This document shows positions 1-5,962 of a stretch of DNA of 5,962 nucleotides, one piece after another. This DNA comes from Desulfobacteria bacterium. Its GTDB lineage: Bacteria; Desulfobacterota; Desulfobacteria; Desulfobacterales; C00003060. The position numbers and the translations under genes were made by a program. Positions within the stretch are counted from its first letter, which is position 1, and each line of letters starts with the position of its first letter. The stretch spans positions 1 through 5,962 of the forward strand of contig JAQYWL010000562.1 in NCBI GenBank assembly GCA_030145035.1, in the 5' to 3' direction. The notes below the pieces were generated by a model. The model was given only the letters and a program-made list of their open reading frames with translations. It searched no databases and was not told where the DNA came from.

Positions 1-23
1 AGTTGACCCTTGCCCAGAACAAA

Positions 24-110
24 CGGGCGGGATAAACCCGCCCCTACGCCCGCCCGCCTCGCCTGAGCGCTCGCGATGGCGGGCAGGTAGGGTCGGCTTT
101 ATGCCGAGCA
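24..110. repeat. REPIN-like pair of inverted GTAG-headed hairpin repeats
   Basis: Two related hairpin units lie in opposite orientation. Unit A, on the minus strand (48-24), has GTAG, then a 7-bp stem GGGCGGG/CCCGCCC closed by a 5-base TTTAT loop. Unit B, on the plus strand (86-110), has GTAG, then TCGGC/GCCGA closed by the same TTTAT loop. Aligned over 25 bases they agree at 19. Two of the stem pairs differ on both sides and still pair: the loop-closing pair is G-C in A and C-G in B, and another is G-C in A and T-A in B. The GTAG heads face each other across a central hairpin (52-84): GCCCGCCTCGC pairs with GCGA-T-GGCGGGC with one bulged base, and its loop contains the palindrome GAGCGCTC (65-72). 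A GTAG foot on a hairpin in inverted pairs is the hallmark of REP/BIME/REPIN elements mobilised by RAYT (Y1 HUH) transposases. Membership in such a family is inferred. No transposase gene is in the window. Confidence 0.65.
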
Positions 111-111
111 C

Positions 112-151
112 ATTCCATCACTCCGGTACTCCAATGCTCCAATACTCCAAT
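112..151. repeat. 8-base tandem array, consensus ACTCCAAT
   Basis: Four phased units fill 120-151: ACTCCGGT, ACTCCAAT, GCTCCAAT and ACTCCAAT. A more degenerate unit, ATTCCATC, precedes them at 112-119. Directly after the array, GGAGC occurs twice (155-159 and 165-169) separated by GAAAC, and it can pair with the GCTCC of the array (136-140). The array abuts the REPIN-like element and lies between it and the 3' end of the large gene. It has no coding potential that I can support. Function is unknown, and slipped-strand expansion is the simplest origin. Confidence 0.75.
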
Positions 152-195
152 TGCGGAGCGAAACGGAGCTAAGTTCAAAATGTCACGTTTTTTAA

Positions 196-253
196 AGGTC
201 TCATAGTACACCCGTGAGTTCCAGGGATAGTGCCCTGTGTTTTTTTGAGACCT
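196..253 (-). other. Nested stem-loop around the stop codon of the NHL/transglutaminase gene
   Basis: On the minus-strand transcript AGGTCTCA (253-246) is perfectly complementary to TGAGACCT (203-196), giving an 8-bp outer stem whose 3' arm includes the TGA stop codon (203-201). Inside it, CAGGG (237-233) pairs with CCCTG (226-222) across a 6-base loop. Only a short T run follows the outer stem (193-191, before an A run), so it is a poor intrinsic terminator. It could instead mark or protect the mRNA 3' end. No better terminator for the operon is seen between the stop codon and the left edge, although the GC-rich repeat hairpin at 43-25 might slow polymerase. Confidence 0.35.
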
Positions 254-3200
254 CCGGGTCGATTTCTCCTGCCTTCTTGAAAGTTTGCCTGGCCTCATCC
301 TTCATTTTCATTTTCAGGTAGCACCTTGTAAGATTAATCCATATGTACGGGTCTTCCGGGTCAAGCGCTGCGGCCTCTTCATAAGCCAGTCTGGCCTCTG
401 CGTACTTTTCATCAAGGAAATAGACATTCCCCAGATTGTTCTTAACGGCTGCATTTTTCAGGTCATGTTCAAGCGCTTTTTCAAAGACCTTCAGGGCCTC
501 CTCCGTTTCGCCTGCCCGAGCATATATGATGCCAAGCTGCATCAGGGCGTTCGCGTTTTCGGGGTCTGCCCTTAGCGTATCGATGTGTTTCTTGCTCATG
601 AATCTTACACGTATCTTGCGGATTATCTTTGATTCGTCACCGAACCTCTTCTCTATGGCGGCCCTCATGACACTATCCGGCCTCCATTCGGACATGGGCA
701 GGCTCGCAGGCTTGAACTTGTTCCAGGCACTCCTTATATTCATGACGTCCAGGCCCTTTTCTTCCCACTCGTAGTAGCCCCTGCTGCCTGCTTCCCATGC
801 CTTCATAAAGGATGAACCTACAAGGGTTACCTCCACAGGGACCCAGGCATAGCCGTCCTCTACCACCAGCATCCCATCCAGCGTATCAGCTTCCTCATTG
901 CCTTCAATCCCCGTGGAAAACATCATCAGTATATGGCCGGGATAAAAGACCAGCTTTGTGGGTATGCCGATGCTTTCCAGGGTCGCGGAATAGAGGATTA
1001 CCAGGTCATCGCAGTCACCGGATTTCCGCTTAAGCGTCTCCCTCGGGTATTGGATGTAATCTACGAAGTCAACCTTCCCGGATGTGATCTGATAAGGATT
1101 GCTCGGGTCCTGCATATAGGTCAGCCCGAGGACACCGAGTGCATCAAAGAGTGCGATGGCGCACAGAAGAGGGTCGCTGGTATCTCTGTACTGAGTAACT
1201 ACCGACCTTGCGAACTCAAGGACTGTGGTGTCCTTTGGCGTAATGAACGTAGCTATCCTGTCCCTTTCGTTCCACCCCATGCGGTGCTTCTCGTAGATAT
1301 TTATGGTATGGCTTTTTGAAAATGTCTTGAGCTTCTCGTGCGCATAATACGAGACCCTTATTTCTGTCTGCACGGGGGTGTCTTCCGTAACATTCAGAAT
1401 CTTGTTGTTGAAGACTGCCTTGAGGATAAATTCCCGGCTCTCTCCCTGCGGAAGGTTCTCAATCTCCATCTCCGACGGAAAATCCATGAACTCTTTAATG
1501 CTAAAAGAGACCTTGAGCCTAAAAATACAGTCCTTGGTATTGTTCACCACATTGATGCGTCCTATCCCCTCGTTCTCGTAAATCTTGTAAGTGCTTGAGA
1601 ATATATCATGCATCTGAAACACGTCGATTTCAATGGGCGGCCTGGTGGATACAAGCGTGGTCGCCTCTATGGATACCTTTTCGCTCTCAACGCCGTCTGT
1701 GCTGACAGCGCTGAGCCGGTAACTATAAGTAGTGTCGGCATCAAGAGACATCTCGGAGAAGGCACAGGACTCACTCCTTCCCACTTCTTTAAGTTTGCCC
1801 TCCTCTTCTCTGTATATGACATAGCAGGCCGTGAAATCTTCATTGTTGGGCTCCCAGGAAAGATCAACTGACCATTCCTGTACGGTGGCTTTCAACCCTG
1901 AAGGCTGAGAAACCATATATTTTGTGGGCACCGCGCTTGCGGCCTCGCTCTTTAAGCTTATATTCCCTTCCTTTGCAACGGCGCTGATACGGTAATAATA
2001 CTGCTTGTCAGGCAAAACGTCGTGGTCCCTATATGAGTTCTCCTTTACGGCGCTTATCTCCTTGAAGCCCTCGCTGCTGTGCTCGGACCTGTAGAGCCGA
2101 TACATCTCCACATAAGTCTCGGAGTTGTTGTCCCATTCAAGCTCTACGTTCCTCATTCCCCCCTTTGCTACCACGTTCACGGGGGCCGAGGGGGTGTGCA
2201 GCGTCTTGAAGGTCTGTATCCTGTTGTTCCCTGTATCTGATATCAAAACTGCGATATCGTCCACCACGGCAATGGACGAGGGCTTCTTGAGATCCCCTTT
2301 ATTGCTTCCTTTCGACCCGAACTCTCTGAGGAATTTTCCTGAATTGGTGAAGACCTTAACCCTGTTTACCCCGGCATCCAGTACAAAGACCTCGTTGCCC
2401 GTTACGGCTATGCTCACAGGGTCATCGAACTGGCACCTAACTTCACTTTTGCCTCCGAATTCCATCAACATACGCCCATCATGAGAATAAAGCGAGACTG
2501 TCTTCTTATGATCGTCCAGGACATATAAGGCATCATCACTGTCAAGGGTAATTGCAACGGGACTTTCCATTAAACCTTGTGTTCCCTGCCTTCCTATGAT
2601 GCTCAGAAAAATGCCGTCGGTATTGAATGCCTGCACCCTCTTGTTGCCCCTGTCGGCAACGTATATTATCCCCTTTTTCGAAATAGCGATATCTGTGGGA
2701 CCTGAGAAATAGCCCTCCTTGCTGCCCGAAGAACCCACGGAAAGCAGGATCTTTCCGTTTTCATCCAGCTTGAGCAAACGCTTTTTCGCCTTTTCCACCA
2801 CCCAGAGAAAACCCTCGTGGTCCACGGCAACAGAGACGGGACGGCATTCGGGCACCTTCAGAGTCTTAACCACCTTGTCGTTTTCTATGACAATAATGGA
2901 CTTCTCCTTTTCATTTACGGCATAGAGAGTTCCCCTGCTTTTCGAGTATATTTTATTCGCTTTTGCACTGATTTCGCCGAGCCATTCAATGGTGGTGGGC
3001 GGGGGCGATTTTTCAGGCCAGCCGTCACTCCCCTTGCCTTCAGGAAAAAACACCTGTACAAGACCTCTTTTGGTATCGGCTACGTAGACCTTCCCCTCTC
3101 TGTCCACACTAATACCGGCCACGGTCATGAACTGCGCCCTCCCTGTACCCTGCGAGCCGAATACGAAAAGGCGTTTGCCGTTGAAATCGTATTTATTTAT

Positions 3201-3896
3201 ATTATGCTTGGCCGCATCCGAGATGTAGATCCCGTCCCTGTCCAGGGCAATCGAATAAGGGTCTATGGTTTCACCGATGCTTTTTAAGAATTTGCCGGTA
3301 TGGTCGAATATCTTTACCTTTCTGTTGTCACTGTCCACCGCATAAATAAGTCCGTTGTGGTGCACGGCCACATCCGTGGGGTCTTTAAGCAACAGGTCTT
3401 GCACCCCTTCAACCCCTATAGAGCCCATGTACACGCCATTGGGGCCGAAGACCTGCACCCTGTCGTTCCCCTTATCGGCCACGTATATCACGCCGTGGCA
3501 TACGAAAATCCCTCCGGGTTTGTTGAACTCTTTGGGACCGCTCCCCTTCTTGCCGAAGCTGTCCAGATACTTGCCGTCCTTTGAGAAGATTACCACCTTT
3601 CGCAGGGCTTCGTCGGTAACAAAGATCTTGTCTTCGTAAAGATCAATGCCGACCGGTTTTTTAATAATCGGCTCTTTGTCCTTGACCGTACCCCCGAGGG
3701 TAAACAACGTCTCACCATCCCCGGAAAAGACCCTGACGGTTCCGTCCTTCTGGGTAGTATATATTCTGCCCTCTTCGTCTACTTCGATAAACAAAGGCTG
3801 GCCGACTTTGATCTCGCTTATGAATTTGATATCGTGAACGGCAAAAGCAGGCAAAGGCAAGGCCAGAATCAAAAACATCAGTAATAGTCTACGCAT
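201..3896 (-). CDS. Exported NHL-propeller, fibronectin III, transglutaminase-like and TPR mosaic protein
   Basis: This 1231-residue protein opens with a Sec signal peptide: RR, a Leu-rich core, then AFA at 17-19 as the likely cleavage site. There is no lipobox, so a periplasmic or secreted location is predicted. Residues 30-284 and about 305-565 each contain six NHL-type blades (for example VIYVADKGNDRVQVF at 136-150), joined by a Pro-rich linker near 293-301. Two fibronectin III domains follow (571-658, 662-748), then a beta-rich segment (755-868). A transglutaminase-like domain (about 890-1030) has GDCDD with Cys962, PGH with His988 and WVPVEVT with Glu1022 at the usual Asp position. Three TPRs occupy about 1112-1214. 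NHL propellers, FN3 domains and TPRs usually bind proteins or glycans. The transglutaminase fold may be a peptidase, a crosslinker or an inactive scaffold. The ATG overlaps the cyclase stop by 8 bases and has a strong Shine-Dalgarno. Domain calls are secure by motif. The role as a partner of the cyclase is inference, and I recognise no named gene. Confidence 0.93.
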   Translation of the reverse strand: MRRLLLMFLILALPLPAFAVHDIKFISEIKVGQPLFIEVDEEGRIYTTQKDGTVRVFSGDGETLFTLGGTVKDKEPIIKKPVGIDLYEDKIFVTDEALRKVVIFSKDGKYLDSFGKKGSGPKEFNKPGGIFVCHGVIYVADKGNDRVQVFGPNGVYMGSIGVEGVQDLLLKDPTDVAVHHNGLIYAVDSDNRKVKIFDHTGKFLKSIGETIDPYSIALDRDGIYISDAAKHNINKYDFNGKRLFVFGSQGTGRAQFMTVAGISVDREGKVYVADTKRGLVQVFFPEGKGSDGWPEKSPPPTTIEWLGEISAKANKIYSKSRGTLYAVNEKEKSIIVIENDKVVKTLKVPECRPVSVAVDHEGFLWVVEKAKKRLLKLDENGKILLSVGSSGSKEGYFSGPTDIAISKKGIIYVADRGNKRVQAFNTDGIFLSIIGRQGTQGLMESPVAITLDSDDALYVLDDHKKTVSLYSHDGRMLMEFGGKSEVRCQFDDPVSIAVTGNEVFVLDAGVNRVKVFTNSGKFLREFGSKGSNKGDLKKPSSIAVVDDIAVLISDTGNNRIQTFKTLHTPSAPVNVVAKGGMRNVELEWDNNSETYVEMYRLYRSEHSSEGFKEISAVKENSYRDHDVLPDKQYYYRISAVAKEGNISLKSEAASAVPTKYMVSQPSGLKATVQEWSVDLSWEPNNEDFTACYVIYREEEGKLKEVGRSESCAFSEMSLDADTTYSYRLSAVSTDGVESEKVSIEATTLVSTRPPIEIDVFQMHDIFSSTYKIYENEGIGRINVVNNTKDCIFRLKVSFSIKEFMDFPSEMEIENLPQGESREFILKAVFNNKILNVTEDTPVQTEIRVSYYAHEKLKTFSKSHTINIYEKHRMGWNERDRIATFITPKDTTVLEFARSVVTQYRDTSDPLLCAIALFDALGVLGLTYMQDPSNPYQITSGKVDFVDYIQYPRETLKRKSGDCDDLVILYSATLESIGIPTKLVFYPGHILMMFSTGIEGNEEADTLDGMLVVEDGYAWVPVEVTLVGSSFMKAWEAGSRGYYEWEEKGLDVMNIRSAWNKFKPASLPMSEWRPDSVMRAAIEKRFGDESKIIRKIRVRFMSKKHIDTLRADPENANALMQLGIIYARAGETEEALKVFEKALEHDLKNAAVKNNLGNVYFLDEKYAEARLAYEEAAALDPEDPYIWINLTRCYLKMKMKDEARQTFKKAGEIDPEVSKKHRALSLELTGVL
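222..246 (+). terminator. Possible plus-strand intrinsic terminator inside the 3' end of the large gene
   Basis: Read on the plus strand, CAGGG (222-226), a 6-base ATAGTG loop and CCCTG (233-237) form a 5-bp GC-rich hairpin. It is followed by TG and then seven T residues (240-246), which is the layout of a Rho-independent terminator. The stem is short. It would stop transcription arriving from a convergent gene to the left before it runs antisense through the large gene. No such gene is inside the window, so the role is inferred. Confidence 0.35.
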
Positions 3897-5712
3897 GTTG
3901 ATTCTCCTCCGAACGTATGCCCCTCAGGGCATAGATATTAAAGGGAATATGTTTTCCCTTTACAGTCACCGCTCCCATCGGTTCTGTCACTACGATGTGC
4001 TTCACCCTTTCGTACAGGGACTCGGTAATCACCGGGCAATTAACCTCTCTGCTTTCACTCTGTATCCTTTGGGTGAGGTTTACGTTGTCGCCAATTACAG
4101 TGTACTCCATCTTTTTCCCTTTAGCGCCTATATTGCCGGCGATAACCTCGCCGGTGTTGATACCGATTCCAAAAAAGAGGGGCTCGGTCCCTTCCGACAC
4201 CCATTTTCGTTGCAGGCCCTCCATCCTTCTTATCATCTCCAGAGCACACCTGACTGCAAGCTCCGTATGGTCCTCCTGCTCAAGGGGGGCGCCCCAGTAG
4301 GCCAGTATCCCGTCGCCAAGGAACTTGTCCAGCGTGCCTTCGTGCTCTATTATCACGTTGGTCATCTCGGCCAGGTAATCGTTGAGCGTCTTAACCACAT
4401 CTTGCGGCCTGCGCTTTTCGCTGTATGTCGTGTAGTTCTTTATGTCGGCAAACATGATGGTGACTACCCTGCTGTCTCCGCCTATTCTTGCCAGTTCGGG
4501 GTCCTTTACCAGTTCGTCCACCACCTTTTTCGATACGTAGCTTGAGAACATGGAGCGTATCTCATTCGCTTTCCTGTCAAGGTAGAAGAACCTCAGATAA
4601 GCAGCAACGGAATAAGAGAGCCCGGCGCTCAAGATGGGATAAACCATGCTCAACCACCTTCCGGCAAGGAACATCAGGTATGAAAAAAAGACGTAGCCTG
4701 CCGCAAGTGTCAATACCAGGGGAAAAGACACGGAAACCCTGAGTCTTACTGTTATTAAAGAAACAACCATGCCCAGGGCGGCTATGGACAACAGGTCAAC
4801 GAGCTTCTCGATACCCCCCCGCTGCATGAAGTCTCCCCTCAGGATGTTGTCGGCAACATTGGCATTGATCTCGACCCCGCTGCTGTTGTTGGAAAAAGGC
4901 GTTACCCTCATATCGTATATGCCAATGGCAGTGGCCCCCACGAAAATTACCTTGTCTCTTAACTGCCCTGGCGAGACCCGGCCCTTTACCACGTCCGAAA
5001 ACGAGAACCTTTCATAAGTGCCCGGCGGGCCCCTATAATTAATCAGTATCCCCGCATCCATGTCAGTAGGAATTGCCTTTGAGCCGAGCACAACCCCGTA
5101 GTCCCTCACCTCAATCTCATCTACCCCCATCGCTTCCATGGCCGCAGTGAGGGCCAGGGACGGGTAAAGCTTCCCCTCGTAGGGGATGACCAGTCTGGTC
5201 CACCTTATTACCCCGTCTTCGTCAGGGAGAACGTTAATATGTGCGATGTTTTTTGCCGAGCCGGCCAGCACGGGGATGTTGTGAATCATTGACGCCACTG
5301 AACCGTCCTCAGAAAACTCAAAGGCCGCCGCAAGGGTTATTATCCCGGAGTTCTTTATTGATGAGGCCAATCTGCCGTCAACTTCTGTCGACTCCTCCTC
5401 AGGGAAAAACACATCCAGGAGCACGGCCTTTGCCCCCGCCTTTGATGCAAAATCGATCAGCTCACGGAAGAACTCCCTGGACCAGGGAAACCTACCCAGT
5501 TCCGCAACGCTCCTGTCGTCTATGGCAATTATGACAATGTCCCTGTTGTACTCTACAGGACCCCGCATGGCTTTGAACCTCATATCATAAGTCCTGGCCT
5601 CAAAGCCCTCAAGAAAACCCGTCTGCATGTAGTAGAGGACCACGACGAAAGCCGCCATCAGAAAGCCAAGCAATACCGTGATATATCTGAGTTTTTTTGG
5701 AGACATAATCAC
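3889..5712 (-). CDS. CHASE2-domain membrane receptor with class III adenylate/guanylate cyclase
   Basis: The protein has 607 residues. A first membrane helix (about 11-29) leads into a CHASE2 sensor (about 35-300) with IAIDDRSVAELGRFPWSR at 62-79 and FVGATAIGIYD at 257-267. Three more helices (about 303-322, 329-349, 354-376) return the chain to the cytoplasm, with basic residues in the inner loop as the positive-inside rule predicts. A linker (377-412) joins the class III cyclase domain (about 413-597). Metal-binding Asp423 (FADIKNYT) and Asp467 (FLGDGILAYWG), base-selecting Lys463 and Thr538, and transition-state Asn545 and Arg549 are all present, so it should be active. The Lys-Thr pair is typical of class IIIb adenylyl cyclases, so cAMP is the likely product, although cGMP cannot be excluded. 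The start is GTG at 5712, about 15 bases from GGGAGG. An in-frame ATG at 5706 is an alternative. The signal sensed is unknown. The first large gene of the operon, it is followed by its presumed periplasmic partner. Confidence 0.95.
   Translation of the reverse strand: MIMSPKKLRYITVLLGFLMAAFVVVLYYMQTGFLEGFEARTYDMRFKAMRGPVEYNRDIVIIAIDDRSVAELGRFPWSREFFRELIDFASKAGAKAVLLDVFFPEEESTEVDGRLASSIKNSGIITLAAAFEFSEDGSVASMIHNIPVLAGSAKNIAHINVLPDEDGVIRWTRLVIPYEGKLYPSLALTAAMEAMGVDEIEVRDYGVVLGSKAIPTDMDAGILINYRGPPGTYERFSFSDVVKGRVSPGQLRDKVIFVGATAIGIYDMRVTPFSNNSSGVEINANVADNILRGDFMQRGGIEKLVDLLSIAALGMVVSLITVRLRVSVSFPLVLTLAAGYVFFSYLMFLAGRWLSMVYPILSAGLSYSVAAYLRFFYLDRKANEIRSMFSSYVSKKVVDELVKDPELARIGGDSRVVTIMFADIKNYTTYSEKRRPQDVVKTLNDYLAEMTNVIIEHEGTLDKFLGDGILAYWGAPLEQEDHTELAVRCALEMIRRMEGLQRKWVSEGTEPLFFGIGINTGEVIAGNIGAKGKKMEYTVIGDNVNLTQRIQSESREVNCPVITESLYERVKHIVVTEPMGAVTVKGKHIPFNIYALRGIRSEENQHA
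3904..3910 (-). promoter_or_regulatory. Shine-Dalgarno GGAGGAG for the NHL/transglutaminase gene
   Basis: GGAGGAG sits 7 bases upstream of the ATG at 3896, inside the last codons of the cyclase gene. It fixes the start and shows that the downstream gene can recruit its own ribosomes, although the shared bases ATGCGTAG (3896-3889) also favour termination-reinitiation coupling. No promoter is needed or seen between the two genes. Confidence 0.85.
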
Positions 5713-5715
5713 AAA

Positions 5716-5790
5716 TCAAACCGTCGGCCTCCCTGCCGAGCCACTGGCACATACGTTGCCCTTTGGAGGCATAATGACAATTTTCGGCAT
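5716..5790 (-). CDS. Possible 24-residue leader peptide coupled to the cyclase gene
   Basis: ATG at 5790 opens 24 codons ending in TGA at 5718-5716, only 3 bases before the cyclase GTG. GAGG (5802-5799) lies 8 bases upstream, a better-placed ribosome binding site than the one for the cyclase. An in-frame TGA two codons upstream of the ATG excludes a longer form from that frame. The peptide begins MPKIVIMPPK and then becomes small and Gly/Ser/Ala-rich, with a single Cys at residue 14. I recognise no family. It could be a leader peptide whose translation opens the cyclase start, or a real small protein, or chance. An internal ATG at 5772 would give an 18-residue version. Confidence 0.4.
   Translation of the reverse strand: MPKIVIMPPKGNVCASGSAGRPTV
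5724..5770 (-). promoter_or_regulatory. Leader with two mutually exclusive foldings of the cyclase ribosome binding site
   Basis: The likely cyclase Shine-Dalgarno, AGGGAGG (5734-5728), can adopt two states on the minus-strand RNA. In one, GCCTCC (5770-5765) pairs perfectly with GGAGGC (5732-5727) and hides it. In the other, TCGGC (5739-5735) pairs with GCCGA (5728-5724) and places AGGGAG in the 6-base loop, exposed. The two foldings share bases and cannot coexist. Ribosomes translating the 24-codon frame would run through the anti-Shine-Dalgarno and could shift the balance. It does not match a riboswitch consensus I know. The pairing is seen in the sequence and regulation is inferred. Confidence 0.35.
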
Positions 5791-5862
5791 CCTTCATTCC
5801 TCGGTTTACACTTTTCAAGAATGCGGGCGCCAAGAGATAAATTCTTTTGTTCGTACTTTTTG

Positions 5863-5911
5863 GTGTCAGGTGTCAGGTGTCAGGTGTCAGGTGTCAGGTG
5901 TCAGGTGTCAG
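5863..5911. repeat. Seven perfect tandem copies of GTGTCAG
   Basis: Seven consecutive 7-base units are identical from 5863 to 5911, and the preceding base (5862) is also G. No decay across units points to recent expansion or strong homogenisation by slippage. The array lies upstream of the operon leader, outside any supported gene. It ends 72 bases from the presumed -35 zone, so an effect on the promoter is possible but unsupported. Confidence 0.9.
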
Positions 5912-5928
5912 GAGCGAGAAACGCAAGA

Positions 5929-5956
5929 CCTGAAACCTGAAACCCCAAACCTGGAG
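5929..5956. repeat. Degenerate heptamer array CCTGAAA, inverted relative to the GTGTCAG array
   Basis: Four phased 7-base units follow the GTGTCAG array after 17 bases: CCTGAAA, CCTGAAA, CCCCAAA and CCTGGAG. CCTGAAA differs by one base from CCTGACA, the reverse complement of TGTCAGG in the first array. The two arrays therefore face each other and can form imperfect hairpins around the 5913-5928 spacer. The window ends 6 bases later, so the array may be part of a longer repeat cluster. Confidence 0.7.
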
Positions 5957-5962
5957 TGGTGA

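Larger units (their letters stand above)
5713..5862 (-). other. Upstream leader region of the operon
   Basis: Between the repeat cluster and the cyclase start there are about 150 bases with no large gene. They hold the 24-codon frame and the alternative foldings described separately. The stretch 5838-5862 is A/T-rich and is the natural place for upstream promoter elements, but I see no strong paired promoter hexamers in it. Confidence 0.5.

Overview
The window comes from a bacterial genome of moderate GC content and holds one two-gene operon read on the minus strand. It is flanked on both sides by short-period, hairpin-rich intergenic repeats. The membrane-anchored cyclase, the Sec-type signal peptide on the partner and the style of the repeats suggest a diderm bacterium, perhaps Nitrospirota or a former deltaproteobacterial lineage. 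That placement is an impression, because the window contains no phylogenetic marker.

Layout, in the direction of transcription (right to left). The right edge (5863-5956) carries two phased heptamer arrays: seven exact GTGTCAG units, then four degenerate CCTGAAA-like units that are nearly the reverse complement of the first. Next is a leader of about 150 bases. It contains a possible 24-codon reading frame (5790-5716) with a good ribosome binding site, which stops 3 bases before the cyclase start. The same stretch can fold so that the cyclase Shine-Dalgarno is either paired or exposed. The first large gene (5712-3889) encodes a 607-residue CHASE2 receptor with a class III nucleotide cyclase that keeps all its catalytic residues. 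The second (3896-201) overlaps it by 8 bases and encodes a 1231-residue exported protein. Its order is signal peptide, twelve NHL-type blades (two predicted six-bladed propellers), two fibronectin type III domains, a beta-rich segment, a transglutaminase-like domain and three TPRs.

The overlap implies coupled translation and a shared process. The CHASE2 domain is predicted to face the periplasm, where the exported mosaic protein would also be. A reasonable inference is that the large protein supplies or modulates the signal that the cyclase converts into a cyclic nucleotide, but no effector gene is present to test this.

The left edge (1-200) has no gene. It holds a REPIN-like pair of inverted GTAG-headed hairpins (24-110) whose two copies differ by paired, stem-preserving substitutions, followed by an 8-base tandem array (112-151). 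The 3' end of the large gene contains a nested stem-loop around its stop codon, and on the opposite strand a hairpin plus T-tract that looks like a terminator for transcription entering from the left.
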